The notes beneath the pieces were generated by a model. It was not told the DNA's origin. It made no database searches and saw only the letters and a program-made list of their open reading frames with translations. Made by a program: the position numbers and the translations under genes. Shown here in pieces: positions 30,186-39,423 of a stretch of DNA of 64,000 nucleotides. How positions within the stretch are numbered: position 1 is the first letter of the stretch; each line of letters starts with the position of its first letter. The stretch is taken from contig NZ_LZRP01000005.1 of NCBI RefSeq assembly GCF_001678665.1, forward strand, positions 1 through 64,000, given 5' to 3'. Origin of the DNA: Erythrobacter sp. QSSC1-22B. Its GTDB lineage: Bacteria > Pseudomonadota > Alphaproteobacteria > Sphingomonadales > Sphingomonadaceae.

Positions 30186-31262
30186 TCAGTACGCTCCGAG
30201 CATGAGCAGGATCTGCAGGAACAGCATCACGATGATCGTGACGAAGGCGAGCAGTACGCCAAGCCGCCACAGCGCCGAGAAGCGCGACAGCGCATAGGTG
30301 CCACGCATCTGCTTGTAGATATGGATCGGTGGAATCGCGGCGGTCGCCGTCGCTACGATTCTGCTGGGCGCGCCCGCCATGCCGAGCACCGAGAGCACGA
30401 TGAACAACAGCGACATAAAGGCTAGCGAGTAAGTAACGAAGATCGCGTGATCATAAGCCTTGAAATTGCGCTTCCAGGCGAACAGCAGCCACACGAACGG
30501 CACCGAAAGCGGGATCAGAAGCCAGCTGAACTTATAGCTGTTCGCCTGCAGCTTGTAGAGCATCAGACCCGGATTGGTCCGCCATTTGTCGAGGCCCTTG
30601 TCGATCCAGGCAGCGCCGGTTTTGACGGTCGAAGCCGTGGCCATGCCGTCACCACCGGCCAGCAGTTCTTCAGTCCCGGCGACCGCCTCCAGCCGTTGCT
30701 CGATCTCGGCCAATCGACGCTGTGCCTCTTCGAACCGGGGCGAGTCCGCTGGCTCTTGTGCGACAAGCTCCCGCTCCGCCACGAGGCTTTCCTGCACCTC
30801 GGCAAGGCTGGTATTTACGCCATCGCCAGTCTGGATATCGGTCGGAGGGGTCAGCCCGATCACCTGGAAGACCGCGAACATCAGGAACACAGCGAACAGG
30901 AACAGCGCCATCGGCGAGACGAAGCGGGCGCGCTCGCCATCGATATAGCGCCGGGTGAGCTCGCCCGGCTTGAACACGAGCTTGGGCAGCGTGCGCCAGG
31001 TCTTGCCATCGAAATGCAGGGCGCCGTGGAGCAGATCGTGGAGGAAAGCGCCGATGGTGCGGTGGAGATGCGCCTTCTGACCGCATTGGTGGCAATGCGG
31101 TCCGGTCAGCATGGTGCCGCAATTGAGACAGGTCGCCTCGGTGAAATGGCCGTCGCCAGGCGAACGAGCGTCGGCGCCGGGCTTGCGATGCACGGCAGAA
31201 GCCGCGCGGCTGACCGGGCCACGCTCGACTGCGGTACTGACCGCTTCGCCCAGATTCCCCAT
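30186..31262 (-). CDS. DUF3667 membrane protein with zinc ribbon
   Basis: A 358-residue inner-membrane protein. Near residues 48-65 is a four-Cys zinc ribbon (CLNCGTMLTGPHCHQCGQ). It is followed by LPKLVFKPGELTRRYIDGERARFVSPMALFLF, the DUF3667 core. A charged coiled segment (ERELVAQEPADSPRFEEAQRRL) separates the first membrane segment from four C-terminal ones. Function is unknown; members often sit near general membrane genes. The start MGNLGEAV at 31262 follows AAAGGGGACGG; a longer open frame upstream overlaps the divergent gene's leader. Confidence 0.8.
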   Translation of the reverse strand: MGNLGEAVSTAVERGPVSRAASAVHRKPGADARSPGDGHFTEATCLNCGTMLTGPHCHQCGQKAHLHRTIGAFLHDLLHGALHFDGKTWRTLPKLVFKPGELTRRYIDGERARFVSPMALFLFAVFLMFAVFQVIGLTPPTDIQTGDGVNTSLAEVQESLVAERELVAQEPADSPRFEEAQRRLAEIEQRLEAVAGTEELLAGGDGMATASTVKTGAAWIDKGLDKWRTNPGLMLYKLQANSYKFSWLLIPLSVPFVWLLFAWKRNFKAYDHAIFVTYSLAFMSLLFIVLSVLGMAGAPSRIVATATAAIPPIHIYKQMRGTYALSRFSALWRLGVLLAFVTIIVMLFLQILLMLGAY

Positions 31263-31360
31263 GCCGTCCCCTTTGGATCGCGCTTCTACCGCCCGCGCCG
31301 ATCCGGCGCAATGCGATTGCCGGGCTTGCACCGCAACCCGTGGGCGCCACATAGAGCAGG

Positions 31361-32200
31361 ATGGACCCGGATTCTCCCAGCATCCAGCTGATCGGCCTGG
31401 GCGCGATGGCGCTGGTTTTCGCCGCACTGGCCGCAGTGGAGCTGGTGGTGCCACGCCGCCGCCTGCGCCATGGCCGCGGTCGGCGCTGGGCCACCAATCT
31501 TGGACTCTTCGCGCTCGACACCGCGCTGGTGCGGGTTGCGGTGCCGCTGTTGATGGTCGGCACTGCGCAGCTCGCTGAGGTTCGCGGCTGGGGGCTGTTC
31601 AACCAGTTCGACCTGCCGTTCTGGCTCGAGCTGCTGTTGGCGCTGTTCGCGCTCGATCTGGCGCTGTTCTTCCAGCACTGGGCGACGCATCGCGTGCCGC
31701 TGTTGTGGCGGCTGCATCAGGTCCACCACGCCGACCCCGATTTCGACGTGACCACCGCGGCGCGCTTCCACCCGATCGAGATCGGGCTGTCGATGCTCTA
31801 CAAGATGGCGGTGGTCGCGGTGCTGGGGCCGGCGGCGCTGGCGGTGTTCGTCTTCGAAGTGGTGTTCAACGCGGCGACGCTGTTCGTTCATGCGAATCTC
31901 TCGCTACCGCCCCCGCTCGACCGACTGGCGCGGTTCGTGATCGTCACCCCCGATATGCACCGCATCCATCATTCGACGCTGCAGCGCGAGACCAACAGCA
32001 ATTACGGCACCATGCTGTCTGGGTGGGACAGGCTGTTCCGGACCTACCGCGCGCGCGCGCGCGAGGGGCAGGACGGGCTGACGATCGGCCTCGCCGAATA
32101 TCAGGACGCTCGCCCGCTTGCGCTGGGGTGGAGCCTGCTGCTGCCCTTCCGCCACCGGGCGAAACTGGCCGACCAAGCAAAAGGGCCGCAATCCCGGTGA
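31361..32200 (+). CDS. Sterol desaturase/fatty acid hydroxylase family protein
   Basis: A 279-residue integral membrane di-iron hydroxylase. Four membrane segments and the three His clusters are present: HWATH, HQVHH and HRIHHS, with the order and spacing of the fatty-acid hydroxylase superfamily. Such enzymes hydroxylate or desaturate lipids, and in this lineage some act on carotenoids or sphingolipid-like chains; the substrate cannot be told here. The region between it and rpoZ holds a shared bidirectional terminator. Confidence 0.9.
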   Translation: MDPDSPSIQLIGLGAMALVFAALAAVELVVPRRRLRHGRGRRWATNLGLFALDTALVRVAVPLLMVGTAQLAEVRGWGLFNQFDLPFWLELLLALFALDLALFFQHWATHRVPLLWRLHQVHHADPDFDVTTAARFHPIEIGLSMLYKMAVVAVLGPAALAVFVFEVVFNAATLFVHANLSLPPPLDRLARFVIVTPDMHRIHHSTLQRETNSNYGTMLSGWDRLFRTYRARAREGQDGLTIGLAEYQDARPLALGWSLLLPFRHRAKLADQAKGPQSR

Positions 32201-32214
32201 GGACGCGGCCCTTT
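32180..32214. terminator. Bidirectional terminator between the hydroxylase and rpoZ
   Basis: AAAGGGCCGC (32180-32189) pairs with GCGGCCCTTT (32205-32214). In the rpoZ direction the stem is followed by a T-rich TTTTGCTTGG; in the other direction by CTTTGG. The stem overlaps the stop of the hydroxylase gene. Confidence 0.6.
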
Positions 32215-32237
32215 GGCATCGGTAATATTGGAAGCCG

Positions 32238-32582
32238 TCAGCCTTCGTAATCGGCCCCGATCGAGGTCGAGCGCGCAGGCGCCGATGCGGTGATCCGCAG
32301 GGCTTCGGCCGACTGGCTGAGCGAACCGACTTCATCGGCCTCGTCATCATCGTCGGGCAGGATCTTCTGCAGATTGGTGACCGCCGATTCCATCAATTCC
32401 TTGGGCTTGACGGTCTGCTCCGCGATCTCGCGCAGCGCGACGACGGGGTTCTTGTCGCGGTCACGATCGATGGTCAGTTCGGCACCGCCCGCAATCTCGC
32501 GTGCCCGCTGGGCCGCCAGCAGGACGAGATCGAAACGGTTGGGGATCTTGTCGACGCAATCTTCGACGGTTACGCGCGCCAT
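32238..32582 (-). CDS. rpoZ: DNA-directed RNA polymerase omega subunit
   Basis: A 114-residue omega subunit that helps assemble RNA polymerase around beta-prime. The N-terminal [20 protein letters not shown] and [13 protein letters not shown] block are diagnostic. An acidic tail ([12 protein letters not shown]) follows, longer than in E. coli but usual in alphaproteobacteria. The start at 32582 is the ATG of the conserved N-terminus, not the longer upstream frame. Confidence 0.96.
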   Translation of the reverse strand: MARVTVEDCVDKIPNRFDLVLLAAQRAREIAGGAELTIDRDRDKNPVVALREIAEQTVKPKELMESAVTNLQKILPDDDDEADEVGSLSQSAEALRITASAPARSTSIGADYEG

Positions 32583-32692
32583 GCAGCACTCCGAAAAATT
32601 CGATGAAATCGGGAAAGAACGCCAAATACTCGGCAAGGGCGCCGGAGTCAAGAATTTGCACCGGGCGTGCCGCTGGCCTAGGGCTCCTTGCG

Positions 32693-33886
32693 ATGAACGA
32701 TGCCCCAGTGAAGGATCCGGCCCTGCCGGGAACCAGCTACAGCGATCCGGAGCCCTTTACCTGCGAGGCGCAGGGCCAGTCGCTGACTTTCTACCCCGGT
32801 GGAGCGGATCGTCGAGACCGGCTGTTCGAACTGGTCGCATCGGCCCGGCACACGCTCAAATTGTGTTTCTACATCTTCGTCGAGGACGAGGTGGGCAGAG
32901 ACTTGCGCGACGCGCTGGTCGCAGCGGCGCGGCGCGGGGTCGATGTTACGCTGGTGGTGGACGGCTTTGGGGCCGATCTTTCCGATTCCTTCGTCGAACC
33001 GCTCCGCGAGGCCGGCGCGACCTATCAAATCTTCGGCGCGCTCTGGACTCAGCGCTACCTGATCCGCAACCATCAGAAGATGGTCATCGTCGACGATGAA
33101 AGCGCGATGTTTGGCGGTTTCAACATCCAGGACGATTATTTCGCTCCGCCAGAAGACAATGGCTGGAACGATATGGGGGTGGTGATCCAGGGTTCGGCGG
33201 TTGCGGGGCTGGTCGAATGGTTCGCTCGCCTGCAGAGTTGGAATGAAGACGTCGACGGCAATTTCAGGCGCATCCGCCGCGCGGTGCGTGATTGGGACTG
33301 GGCGGAAGGGACGGGGCTTCGCTGGCTGGTCGGCGGTCCCACCAGGGGCCTTTCGAACTGGGCCGGTTGTGTTGGACGCGATCTCGACCGCGGCAAGCGG
33401 CTCGATATGTTCATGGCCTATTTTTCGCCCTCGCGAAAACTGCTGCGCCGGATCGGCCGGATCGCGCAGGCGGGCGAGGCGCGGCTGGTGATGGCGGGCA
33501 AATCCGACAACAACGCCACCATCGGTGCGACGCGGTCGCTCTATCACTACCTGCTCGGCAAGCAGGCCGAGATCTACGAGTTCACGCCGTGCAAGCTGCA
33601 CACGAAGTTGATCGTGCTCGACGATACCGTCTATCTGGGCAGCGCCAATTTCGACATGCGCAGCCTGTTCATCAATCTGGAGATCATGCTGCGGATCGAG
33701 GATGCCGGGCTGGCGACGCGACTGCGCGAATTTCTCGACACCCAGGTCGCCGCGTCGGAGCGCATCACCCCCGAATTGCACGAACGGCGCGCGACGGTCT
33801 GGAACCGGGTCCGCTGGAACCTGAGCTGGCTGCTGGTCTCGGTGCTCGACTACACCATCAGCCGCAAGCTCAACCTCGGGCTTTAG
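32693..33886 (+). CDS. Phospholipase D-like protein, cardiolipin synthase-like
   Basis: A 397-residue protein with two HKD motifs: [18 protein letters not shown] near residue 125 and [20 protein letters not shown] near residue 302. The second ends with the S-N-D/E pattern of the PLD superfamily. Two HKD half-sites and the FNIQDDYF and [11 protein letters not shown] blocks point to cardiolipin synthase-type transphosphatidylation, but the usual N-terminal membrane segments of ClsA are missing, as in ClsB/ClsC-type enzymes. Divergent from rpoZ. Phospholipid activity likely; exact reaction not proven. Confidence 0.85.
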   Translation: MNDAPVKDPALPGTSYSDPEPFTCEAQGQSLTFYPGGADRRDRLFELVASARHTLKLCFYIFVEDEVGRDLRDALVAAARRGVDVTLVVDGFGADLSDSFVEPLREAGATYQIFGALWTQRYLIRNHQKMVIVDDESAMFGGFNIQDDYFAPPEDNGWNDMGVVIQGSAVAGLVEWFARLQSWNEDVDGNFRRIRRAVRDWDWAEGTGLRWLVGGPTRGLSNWAGCVGRDLDRGKRLDMFMAYFSPSRKLLRRIGRIAQAGEARLVMAGKSDNNATIGATRSLYHYLLGKQAEIYEFTPCKLHTKLIVLDDTVYLGSANFDMRSLFINLEIMLRIEDAGLATRLREFLDTQVAASERITPELHERRATVWNRVRWNLSWLLVSVLDYTISRKLNLGL

Positions 33887-33905
33887 GGGCGCACCCCGAA
33901 GCGGC

Positions 33906-35444
33906 TCACTGTTCGCCCCAGTCGGTATAGTCCTTCTTGTTCGGGCTGGTGAATTTGGTGACCTCGGCGTGGAAGTGCAGCGGGACATTGCCGGTCGAAC
34001 CGTGGCGCTGCTTGGCCACGATCAGCGTCGCCTTGTTGCGCAGTTCGAGATAGCGTTCTTCCCAGACGCTGTATTTCTCCCGCGCATCGGGCGAGCTCTC
34101 GGGGCCGGGCATGTCGGGGCGCGAGGCCTCGTGATAGTAATCGGCGCGGAAGATGAACCACACCATGTCGGCGTCCTGCTCGATCGATCCCGATTCGCGC
34201 AAATCCGACAGCATCGGTCGCTTGTCCTCGCGCTGTTCGACCGCGCGGCTGAGCTGCGACAGCGCGATCACCGGCAGGTTGAGCTCCTTGGCGAGTGTCT
34301 TCAACCCGCGGCTGATCTCGGAAATCTCGTTGACGCGGTTGTCGTTGGCGCGGCCCGAGCCCTGCAGGAGCTGGAGGTAATCGACCACGATCATACCGAT
34401 ATCGTGACGCCGTTTCAGCCGCCGCGCGCGGGTGCGCAACGCGGCGATGGTGAGCGCCGGCGTGTCGTCGATATAGAGCGGCAGATCGGCCAGCTTCTGG
34501 CTGGCGGCCGATAGCTTCTGGAACTCGTCGCGGGTGATCTTGCCCGAACGCAGCGATTCGCTGGTGATCTCGGCCTGTTCGGCGAGGATACGCGTGGCGA
34601 GCTGGTCGGCGCTCATCTCGAGGCTGAAGAAGGCCACCGGGGCGCCGAAATTGTAGGTACCGCCCTCGCGCTGCCATTTCATGTGCTCGGCGGCGCAGTT
34701 GAAGGCGATGTTGGTGGCGAGCGAGGTCTTGCCCATGCCCGGGCGCCCGGCGAGGATGATGAGATCCGAACTGTGAAGGCCGGCGGTCTTCTGGTCGATC
34801 ACCTCGAGCCCGGTGGTCTTGCCCGAGAGCCCGCCACCCGAATTCATCGCCGCCTCGGCCATCTTGAGCGCGGCGAGCGTGGCACTGCGGAAATCGGTCG
34901 CTTGCGCATTGCCGGTCGCGCCCTCGGCGACGCGGAACAGGTCCGCCTCGGCCTGCGCGATCCTGTCCATCGGCGCGACCTCGTCGGAGGTGTCGAGAGC
35001 CCCCTCGACCAGCCCTCGCCCGACGCTGACCAGTTCGCGCAGCAGCGCCAGATCGTAGATCTGCTCGGCCAGTTCGCGCGAGGCGAGCAGGCCCTGGCCG
35101 TCGGCGGTCAGCTTGGCGAGATAGGTCACCCCGCCGAGCGATTGCAGCGCCTCGTCCTGCTCGAAATAGGGCTTGAGCGTGACTGGAGTGGCGACCGAAT
35201 TGCGGTCGAGCAGGCGCAGCACCCGTTCGTAGACGCGCTGGTGGACCGGCTCGAAGAAATGCTCGGGCCGGATCGGGGTGCCCAGCTCCTCGATCACCTT
35301 GTTGTCGATCAGCACCGCGCCAAGGAAGGCCGCCTCGGCCTCGAGATTCGCGGGCAGGGCGCGGCCGGTGTTGTCCGGGCCGCTGGCTGCAGTGGTGAGC
35401 GCGCGCGAATCGGCGGGCGGGGCGAGAGTATCGGTTTCGGGCAT
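33906..35444 (-). CDS. dnaB: Replicative DNA helicase DnaB
   Basis: A 512-residue hexameric RecA-like helicase that unwinds the replication fork. The N-terminal domain (NLEAEAAFLGAVLIDNKVIE...) follows a ~25-residue lineage-specific leader. The helicase domain has Walker A AGRPGMGKTSLATNIA, IDDTPALTIAALRTRARRL, Walker B GMIVVDYLQLL, ALSQLSRAVEQREDKRP and the C-terminal RHGSTGNVPLHF. MPETDTLA at 35444 is chosen over an upstream in-frame ATG. No intein or insertion is present. It is divergent from a UPF0262 gene with a DnaA-box-like site between. Confidence 0.96.
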   Translation of the reverse strand: MPETDTLAPPADSRALTTAASGPDNTGRALPANLEAEAAFLGAVLIDNKVIEELGTPIRPEHFFEPVHQRVYERVLRLLDRNSVATPVTLKPYFEQDEALQSLGGVTYLAKLTADGQGLLASRELAEQIYDLALLRELVSVGRGLVEGALDTSDEVAPMDRIAQAEADLFRVAEGATGNAQATDFRSATLAALKMAEAAMNSGGGLSGKTTGLEVIDQKTAGLHSSDLIILAGRPGMGKTSLATNIAFNCAAEHMKWQREGGTYNFGAPVAFFSLEMSADQLATRILAEQAEITSESLRSGKITRDEFQKLSAASQKLADLPLYIDDTPALTIAALRTRARRLKRRHDIGMIVVDYLQLLQGSGRANDNRVNEISEISRGLKTLAKELNLPVIALSQLSRAVEQREDKRPMLSDLRESGSIEQDADMVWFIFRADYYHEASRPDMPGPESSPDAREKYSVWEERYLELRNKATLIVAKQRHGSTGNVPLHFHAEVTKFTSPNKKDYTDWGEQ

Positions 35445-35512
35445 GCCCGCGTGATGCGCGCGCGGACCCTTGGCTGGCAAGGCATCAGGGCAACAGATCG
35501 CCCCTCCGCCCC

Positions 35513-35521
35513 TGTGGATAG
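35513..35521 (-). promoter_or_regulatory. DnaA-box-like site between dnaB and the UPF0262 gene
   Basis: On the reverse strand the sequence reads CTATCCACA, one mismatch from the canonical TTATCCACA. It sits 69 bases upstream of dnaB and 63 upstream of the divergent gene, where it could control either. A 9-base near match can also occur by chance. Confidence 0.35.
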
Positions 35522-35583
35522 CGGGGATGCATTCGCAAGCCCTTGCCGCGCCACCGGTCTATCTGCGAAAGCGGCTGCCAGCG

Positions 35584-36099
35584 ATGCCCGATTCCTCCTC
35601 CCCTCCGTCACCCGCCGATGGCGATTACCGCATCGCGCAGGTCGATCTCGACGAAGCGACGATCATCTGGCGCAATGCCGATATCGAGCAGGAGCGGCGC
35701 GTTGCGATCTTCGATTTGATCGAGGAGAACAGCTTCAAGCCGCTGCGCGCGGTCGAGCGCGGGGCCAGCGGGCCTTTCCAGCTGACGCTGGCGGTGGTGG
35801 ACGGACGGCTGGCGATGCGGATCGCCGATATGGAAGGCGAAACGCTCGAAGAGCTGGTACTCGGCCTCGCGCGGTTCCGCCGCCAGATTCGCGACTATTT
35901 CGCGATTTGCGACAGCTATTATCAGGCGATTCGCAAGGCGACGCCCTCCGAGATCGAGACCATCGACATGGCCCGGCGCGGGATTCACAACCACGCCGCC
36001 GAACTGCTGGTCGAGCGGCTCGACGGCAAGGTCGAGACCGATTTCGCCACCGCGCGGCGGCTGTTCACGCTGATCTGCGTCCTGCACATCAAGGGTTGA
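35584..36099 (+). CDS. UPF0262 family protein
   Basis: A 171-residue soluble protein matching UPF0262: YRIAQVDLDEATIIWRNADIEQERRVAIFDLIEEN and a C-terminal RRGIHNHAAELLVERL...RRLFTLICVLH. The family is conserved in alphaproteobacteria and has no assigned function that I know. ATG 35584 gives MPDSSSPPSPADG. Four bases separate its stop from the next gene start, suggesting one transcript with the GH25-like gene. Confidence 0.88.
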   Translation: MPDSSSPPSPADGDYRIAQVDLDEATIIWRNADIEQERRVAIFDLIEENSFKPLRAVERGASGPFQLTLAVVDGRLAMRIADMEGETLEELVLGLARFRRQIRDYFAICDSYYQAIRKATPSEIETIDMARRGIHNHAAELLVERLDGKVETDFATARRLFTLICVLHIKG

Positions 36100-36103
36100 G
36101 CGG

Positions 36104-36838
36104 ATGGTGCGCAAGGCCCCTCGCAAATCGCCGCGTCGCCGGGCGGGCAAGTGCGGTTCGCGCTGGCTGCCGCGATTGCTGGCGCTGGTGGTGCTCATCG
36201 CGCTGTTCGGCGGTGGCTGGGCGTGGTGGGAATCGCGCAGCTGGCGTCCCGACGAAGGCAAATGGGCCGATCAGGGCGCACTGGTCGGCGAGGTCGATGG
36301 CACCGTTCGCTTCGCTACGCTCAAGGGACTGGGCGCGGGCTTCGTCTATCTCGAGGCAAGCCGCGGGGCCGATGGCAAGGATGCCGCCTTTCCGGATAAT
36401 TTCGCCGCCGCGCGCGCCGCGGGCCTGCAGATCGGCGCGGTCCATCGCTTCGATCCCTGCGCCCGCGCGGACGGGCAATCGGCCAATTTCGTCACCACCG
36501 TGCCGCGCGATGTCGAACTGCTGCCGCCCGCGATCATGCTCGAGCGCACTGCCGAAGACTGCCCCGAGCGGGTCAGCCGTGCCGCCGTCCAGAGCGAGGT
36601 GATGACGCTGGTCAACCAGATCGAGGCGCACACCGGCAAGCCCGTGATTCTCGCGCCGTCCGAGGATTTCGAGCAAGGCTACGCGGTCGCCGCGCGGATC
36701 GACCGCAATCTGTGGCTGTCGCGCAATTGGAACGAGCCGACCTATGGCGGGCGGCCGTGGCTGTTGTGGACCGCCAACAGCGCGTTCCAGACCGAAGCCG
36801 CAGAGCAACCGTTGCGCTGGATGGTGGTGCGGCCCTAG
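36104..36838 (+). CDS. GH25 lysozyme-like membrane-anchored protein lacking catalytic acids
   Basis: A 244-residue protein with a basic N-terminus and one membrane anchor (residues ~23-42), then a GH25 muramidase-like barrel. The fold is shown by GAGFVYLEASRGADGKDAAF, AAGLQIGAVHRFDPCARADGQ, ANFVTTVPRD, EAHTGKPVILA and RPWLLWT. However, the opening G-x-D-V-S block is replaced by LVGEVDG, and the catalytic D-L-E becomes PPAIMLERT, keeping Glu but losing Asp. It may therefore bind rather than cut peptidoglycan. Fold fairly confident; loss of activity inferred. Confidence 0.72.
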   Translation: MVRKAPRKSPRRRAGKCGSRWLPRLLALVVLIALFGGGWAWWESRSWRPDEGKWADQGALVGEVDGTVRFATLKGLGAGFVYLEASRGADGKDAAFPDNFAAARAAGLQIGAVHRFDPCARADGQSANFVTTVPRDVELLPPAIMLERTAEDCPERVSRAAVQSEVMTLVNQIEAHTGKPVILAPSEDFEQGYAVAARIDRNLWLSRNWNEPTYGGRPWLLWTANSAFQTEAAEQPLRWMVVRP

Positions 36839-36848
36839 GAGCGTGGCG

Positions 36849-37268
36849 ATGACCGACCAGACCCCGCCAGACGAAGACCTGATCGCCGCCGCCCGCGCCG
36901 CGGCGGCGCAGTCCTATTCGCCCTATTCGAACTTTCCTGTCGGCGCTGCGCTGCGTTTCGCCGATGGCGGGGTGGTGACCGGCACGAATATCGAGAACGC
37001 CAGCTACGGGCTGGCGCTGTGCGCCGAAACGGTGGCGGTGGCCCTCGCGATGGCGCAGGGGCGGCGCGGCGGGCTCGAGGCTGTGGCGGTGACCGGGCCC
37101 GGCGACGAACCGATCACGCCCTGCGGGCGCTGCCGGCAGGTGCTCAACGAGCTCGCGCAATTGGGCGGTACCGATCCGCAGGTGTTGTGCGTGGGGCCGG
37201 ATGAAGTGCGCCGCACGACGCTGTCGGCGCTGCTGCCCGACGCTTTCGGGCCTGCCAGCCTGGGCTGA
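36849..37268 (+). CDS. cdd: Cytidine deaminase
   Basis: A 139-residue zinc enzyme converting cytidine/deoxycytidine to uridine/deoxyuridine for pyrimidine salvage. It shows SYSPYSNFPVGAALRF, TGTNIENASYGLALCAETVA with the zinc Cys and catalytic Glu (C-A-E), and TPCGRCRQVLNEL with the two other zinc Cys. This is the short homotetramer type. It starts 10 bases after the preceding gene and is probably cotranscribed. Confidence 0.95.
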   Translation: MTDQTPPDEDLIAAARAAAAQSYSPYSNFPVGAALRFADGGVVTGTNIENASYGLALCAETVAVALAMAQGRRGGLEAVAVTGPGDEPITPCGRCRQVLNELAQLGGTDPQVLCVGPDEVRRTTLSALLPDAFGPASLG

Positions 37269-37353
37269 ACCGGGAAGATTTCTCGCTGCGCCGTTAACCC
37301 CGTTTCAGGGTCCATGCGGGTAGACGCTGCCGGGTCACAGGAGACCCGCAATC

Positions 37354-37527
37354 ATGAAATTCATCCCCCTGCATTCGCGCGGCGGCAATTACCTCATCGT
37401 CGCTTCCAACGTCGCGTGGCTGCGCACCGGGGAGAACGGCCAGACTATGGTCGGCATCGTCGGCAGCAGCCCGTTACTGGTGACCGGCTCGATCGAGGAA
37501 GTCGCGGAGATCATCCTGAAAGGTTGA
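37354..37527 (+). CDS. Small conserved-looking protein (57 residues)
   Basis: A 57-residue frame, shorter than most gene finders' limit: MKFIPLHSRGGNYLIVASNV then a beta-rich middle and SIEEVAEIILKG at the end. A good CAGGAGACC ribosome site precedes the ATG. The pattern (short strands, Asn-Val turn, terminal amphipathic helix with EEV) loosely recalls small FlbD-like proteins, but I cannot assign it. It sits alone between cdd and the M14 gene. Confidence 0.6.
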   Translation: MKFIPLHSRGGNYLIVASNVAWLRTGENGQTMVGIVGSSPLLVTGSIEEVAEIILKG

Positions 37528-37549
37528 TCCGCCCGGCTCCCGCCGGTAC

Positions 37550-38689
37550 TCAGCCTTCCTCGGTGTCGAGCCATTCGACCAGCGCGGCGAGGCAGTCGCG
37601 CGCGAGCAGCTTGCAACGCTCGGGCGACCAGCCCTGCGCCGGGTCGGGCAGGTCGATCAGATCCTTGTAGGGCATCTCGAGCGTCATCGCGGTGCAGCCG
37701 AAGCAGTGCGCGACCTGATTGGTCGAGATCGCCAGATTGGCCTTGCCTGCCGCGGTCTTGGGATAGCCGAGCTTGGTCTGGAAATCCGGGGTGCGGCGGT
37801 CGAGAATGCGCTCGTAGCGGTAGAAACGCTCGCCCTGCTCGTCGCTCCATGAGGGGATGCCCTCGAAAGCGGCGAGAAACACCGCCGGGATCGCCTCGTC
37901 GCCGTGGATGTCCATCGCGAAGTGGACCCCGGTCTCGTCCATCGCATTGCGGATGGCGAGCACTTCGGGCGACTTCTCGGCGCTGGGCTCGGCCCATTCG
38001 CGATTGAGATTGGTCCCGGCCGCATTGGTCCGCAGATGGCCCCGGCGCGAGCCGTCGGGATTGCAATTGGGCACGATGTGGAAGCGGCACTTCTGCCGCA
38101 GCACCATGGCGATGGGATCGCTGGGATCGGTCAGCACTTCGAGCGCGCCTTCCATCCACCATTCGGCCTGCGTTTCGCCCGGATGCTGGCGGGCATAAAG
38201 CCAGACCTGCCGCTCGCCCTCGCCCAGTTCGAGGCAATCGATCGGCTGGCCGTCGAGCGTGGTGCCGAGATGGCGGTAGTCAACGCCTTCGGAAGCGGCG
38301 GCCTCGGAGATCAGGTCGTGGTGGCGCTCCATCGAATAGGGCGCGAAATAGGCGAACCAGGCGATTTCGCTGGCGGGGGTGTAGCGGATGGTCAGCGAGC
38401 CGCCATCGGCATCCTTGTCGAAGCTGGTTTCGGCGCGGCCCCAGAACTCGCGGTCCTCCGAAACGCAGGCATTGTAATCGGGCCAGCCGCCGGGATAGGC
38501 GCTGGTGTTGAGCCCGGTGATGACCAGTTCCAGCTCGCGCCCCGCCGCACCCGAGACGCGGAAATGGAACCACTGCCTGAATTCGCTCTGGTGGTCCGCC
38601 GGGATCGCCAGCGTAGCGCGCGCGCCATCCACGGAAAGGACTTCGATATTGCCACTGTCGAAAGCGGAATCGATCCTGATATCGCTCAC
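37550..38689 (-). CDS. M14-family zinc carboxypeptidase
   Basis: A 379-residue metallopeptidase resembling the cytosolic carboxypeptidase branch (M14D). The N-terminal beta-sandwich ([20 protein letters not shown]...[12 protein letters not shown]) is followed by the catalytic domain: zinc His/Glu in [32 protein letters not shown], zinc His in DIHGDEAIP and the catalytic Glu in TLEMPYKD. Such enzymes trim C-terminal residues of peptides or proteins. ATG 38689 overlaps the stop of the lipoprotein gene by four bases (ATGA). Client unknown. Confidence 0.9.
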   Translation of the reverse strand: MSDIRIDSAFDSGNIEVLSVDGARATLAIPADHQSEFRQWFHFRVSGAAGRELELVITGLNTSAYPGGWPDYNACVSEDREFWGRAETSFDKDADGGSLTIRYTPASEIAWFAYFAPYSMERHHDLISEAAASEGVDYRHLGTTLDGQPIDCLELGEGERQVWLYARQHPGETQAEWWMEGALEVLTDPSDPIAMVLRQKCRFHIVPNCNPDGSRRGHLRTNAAGTNLNREWAEPSAEKSPEVLAIRNAMDETGVHFAMDIHGDEAIPAVFLAAFEGIPSWSDEQGERFYRYERILDRRTPDFQTKLGYPKTAAGKANLAISTNQVAHCFGCTAMTLEMPYKDLIDLPDPAQGWSPERCKLLARDCLAALVEWLDTEEG

Positions 38690-39282
38690 TCGGTTACCTC
38701 TACTTGCACGGTTTCGCCATTGTTGCCGGGGAATTCGCTGAACAGCGCGGCGGCGACCGTCTGTGCGTTGGCGGTCCGATCCGCAAGGGCAGAGTTTTCG
38801 GCCACGGTGAAATCGGCGCGCCCTTCCCAGAGTACCTGCGAACTGGCGGCATCGCGGATTACGACGCGCATTTCGGTGCCGACCTCGTTGCGCGACCCGC
38901 CACCCAGATTGATGCCGACCCCAAGTCCGACACCCGAACCATAACTGCCGGTCGAACCGCCGACACCTACGCTGACGGGATTGCGGCCGCCATCTCTGCC
39001 CAGACGATAGCGTTCGACGCGGACTTCGGCGATTTGCGCGGCACCCGCGCGGGCGCTCTCGCGATAGCCCTGGCGGACCAGTTCGGCGGCGACCGCGGCT
39101 TTGTAGGGCGCGAGTTCGAGATTGTCCTCGCCGGCCGCGCTCTGGACGAAGATCGGTCCCTGCGCGAGTTGGGCGCTGGCGGTGGGGGCGACGAAGCGGG
39201 TGACCTCGACCGGACCGGGCGCGGTGGCGCAGGCGGCGAGCGAAAGCGCAAGCGCTGCTGCGGAAAGGGTGCGACGGATCAT
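38686..39282 (-). CDS. DUF4136-like lipoprotein
   Basis: A 198-residue envelope lipoprotein with a lipobox LALSLAAC (Cys18). The mature part has an N-terminal [19 protein letters not shown], a long glycine-rich loop ([17 protein letters not shown]...) and a C-terminal beta region [12 protein letters not shown], similar to DUF4136 proteins. The family is common in proteobacteria and uncharacterised. ATG 39282 follows CAGGAG. It is the upstream member of a two-gene unit with the M14 peptidase. Confidence 0.8.
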   Translation of the reverse strand: MIRRTLSAAALALSLAACATAPGPVEVTRFVAPTASAQLAQGPIFVQSAAGEDNLELAPYKAAVAAELVRQGYRESARAGAAQIAEVRVERYRLGRDGGRNPVSVGVGGSTGSYGSGVGLGVGINLGGGSRNEVGTEMRVVIRDAASSQVLWEGRADFTVAENSALADRTANAQTVAAALFSEFPGNNGETVQVEVTE

Positions 39283-39423
39283 GTGACGACTCCTGTGCAA
39301 ATTCATGCGTGGGGTGGGATCTTGGTCTTTGGCTAACGTTTGGATGGCAAAGCGGTGCCGCAGCGCGCGCCGCCCCGATGGCCGCGCTTCTAACGCGGCG
39401 GCGTTGCTGATAGCGGAGCGGTT

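Noticed and set aside
37304-37340. GTTTCAGGGTC-like sequence resembling the IS-type repeats
   Set aside because: Only about eleven bases match in a row, and the rest of the repeat core is absent; likely chance.
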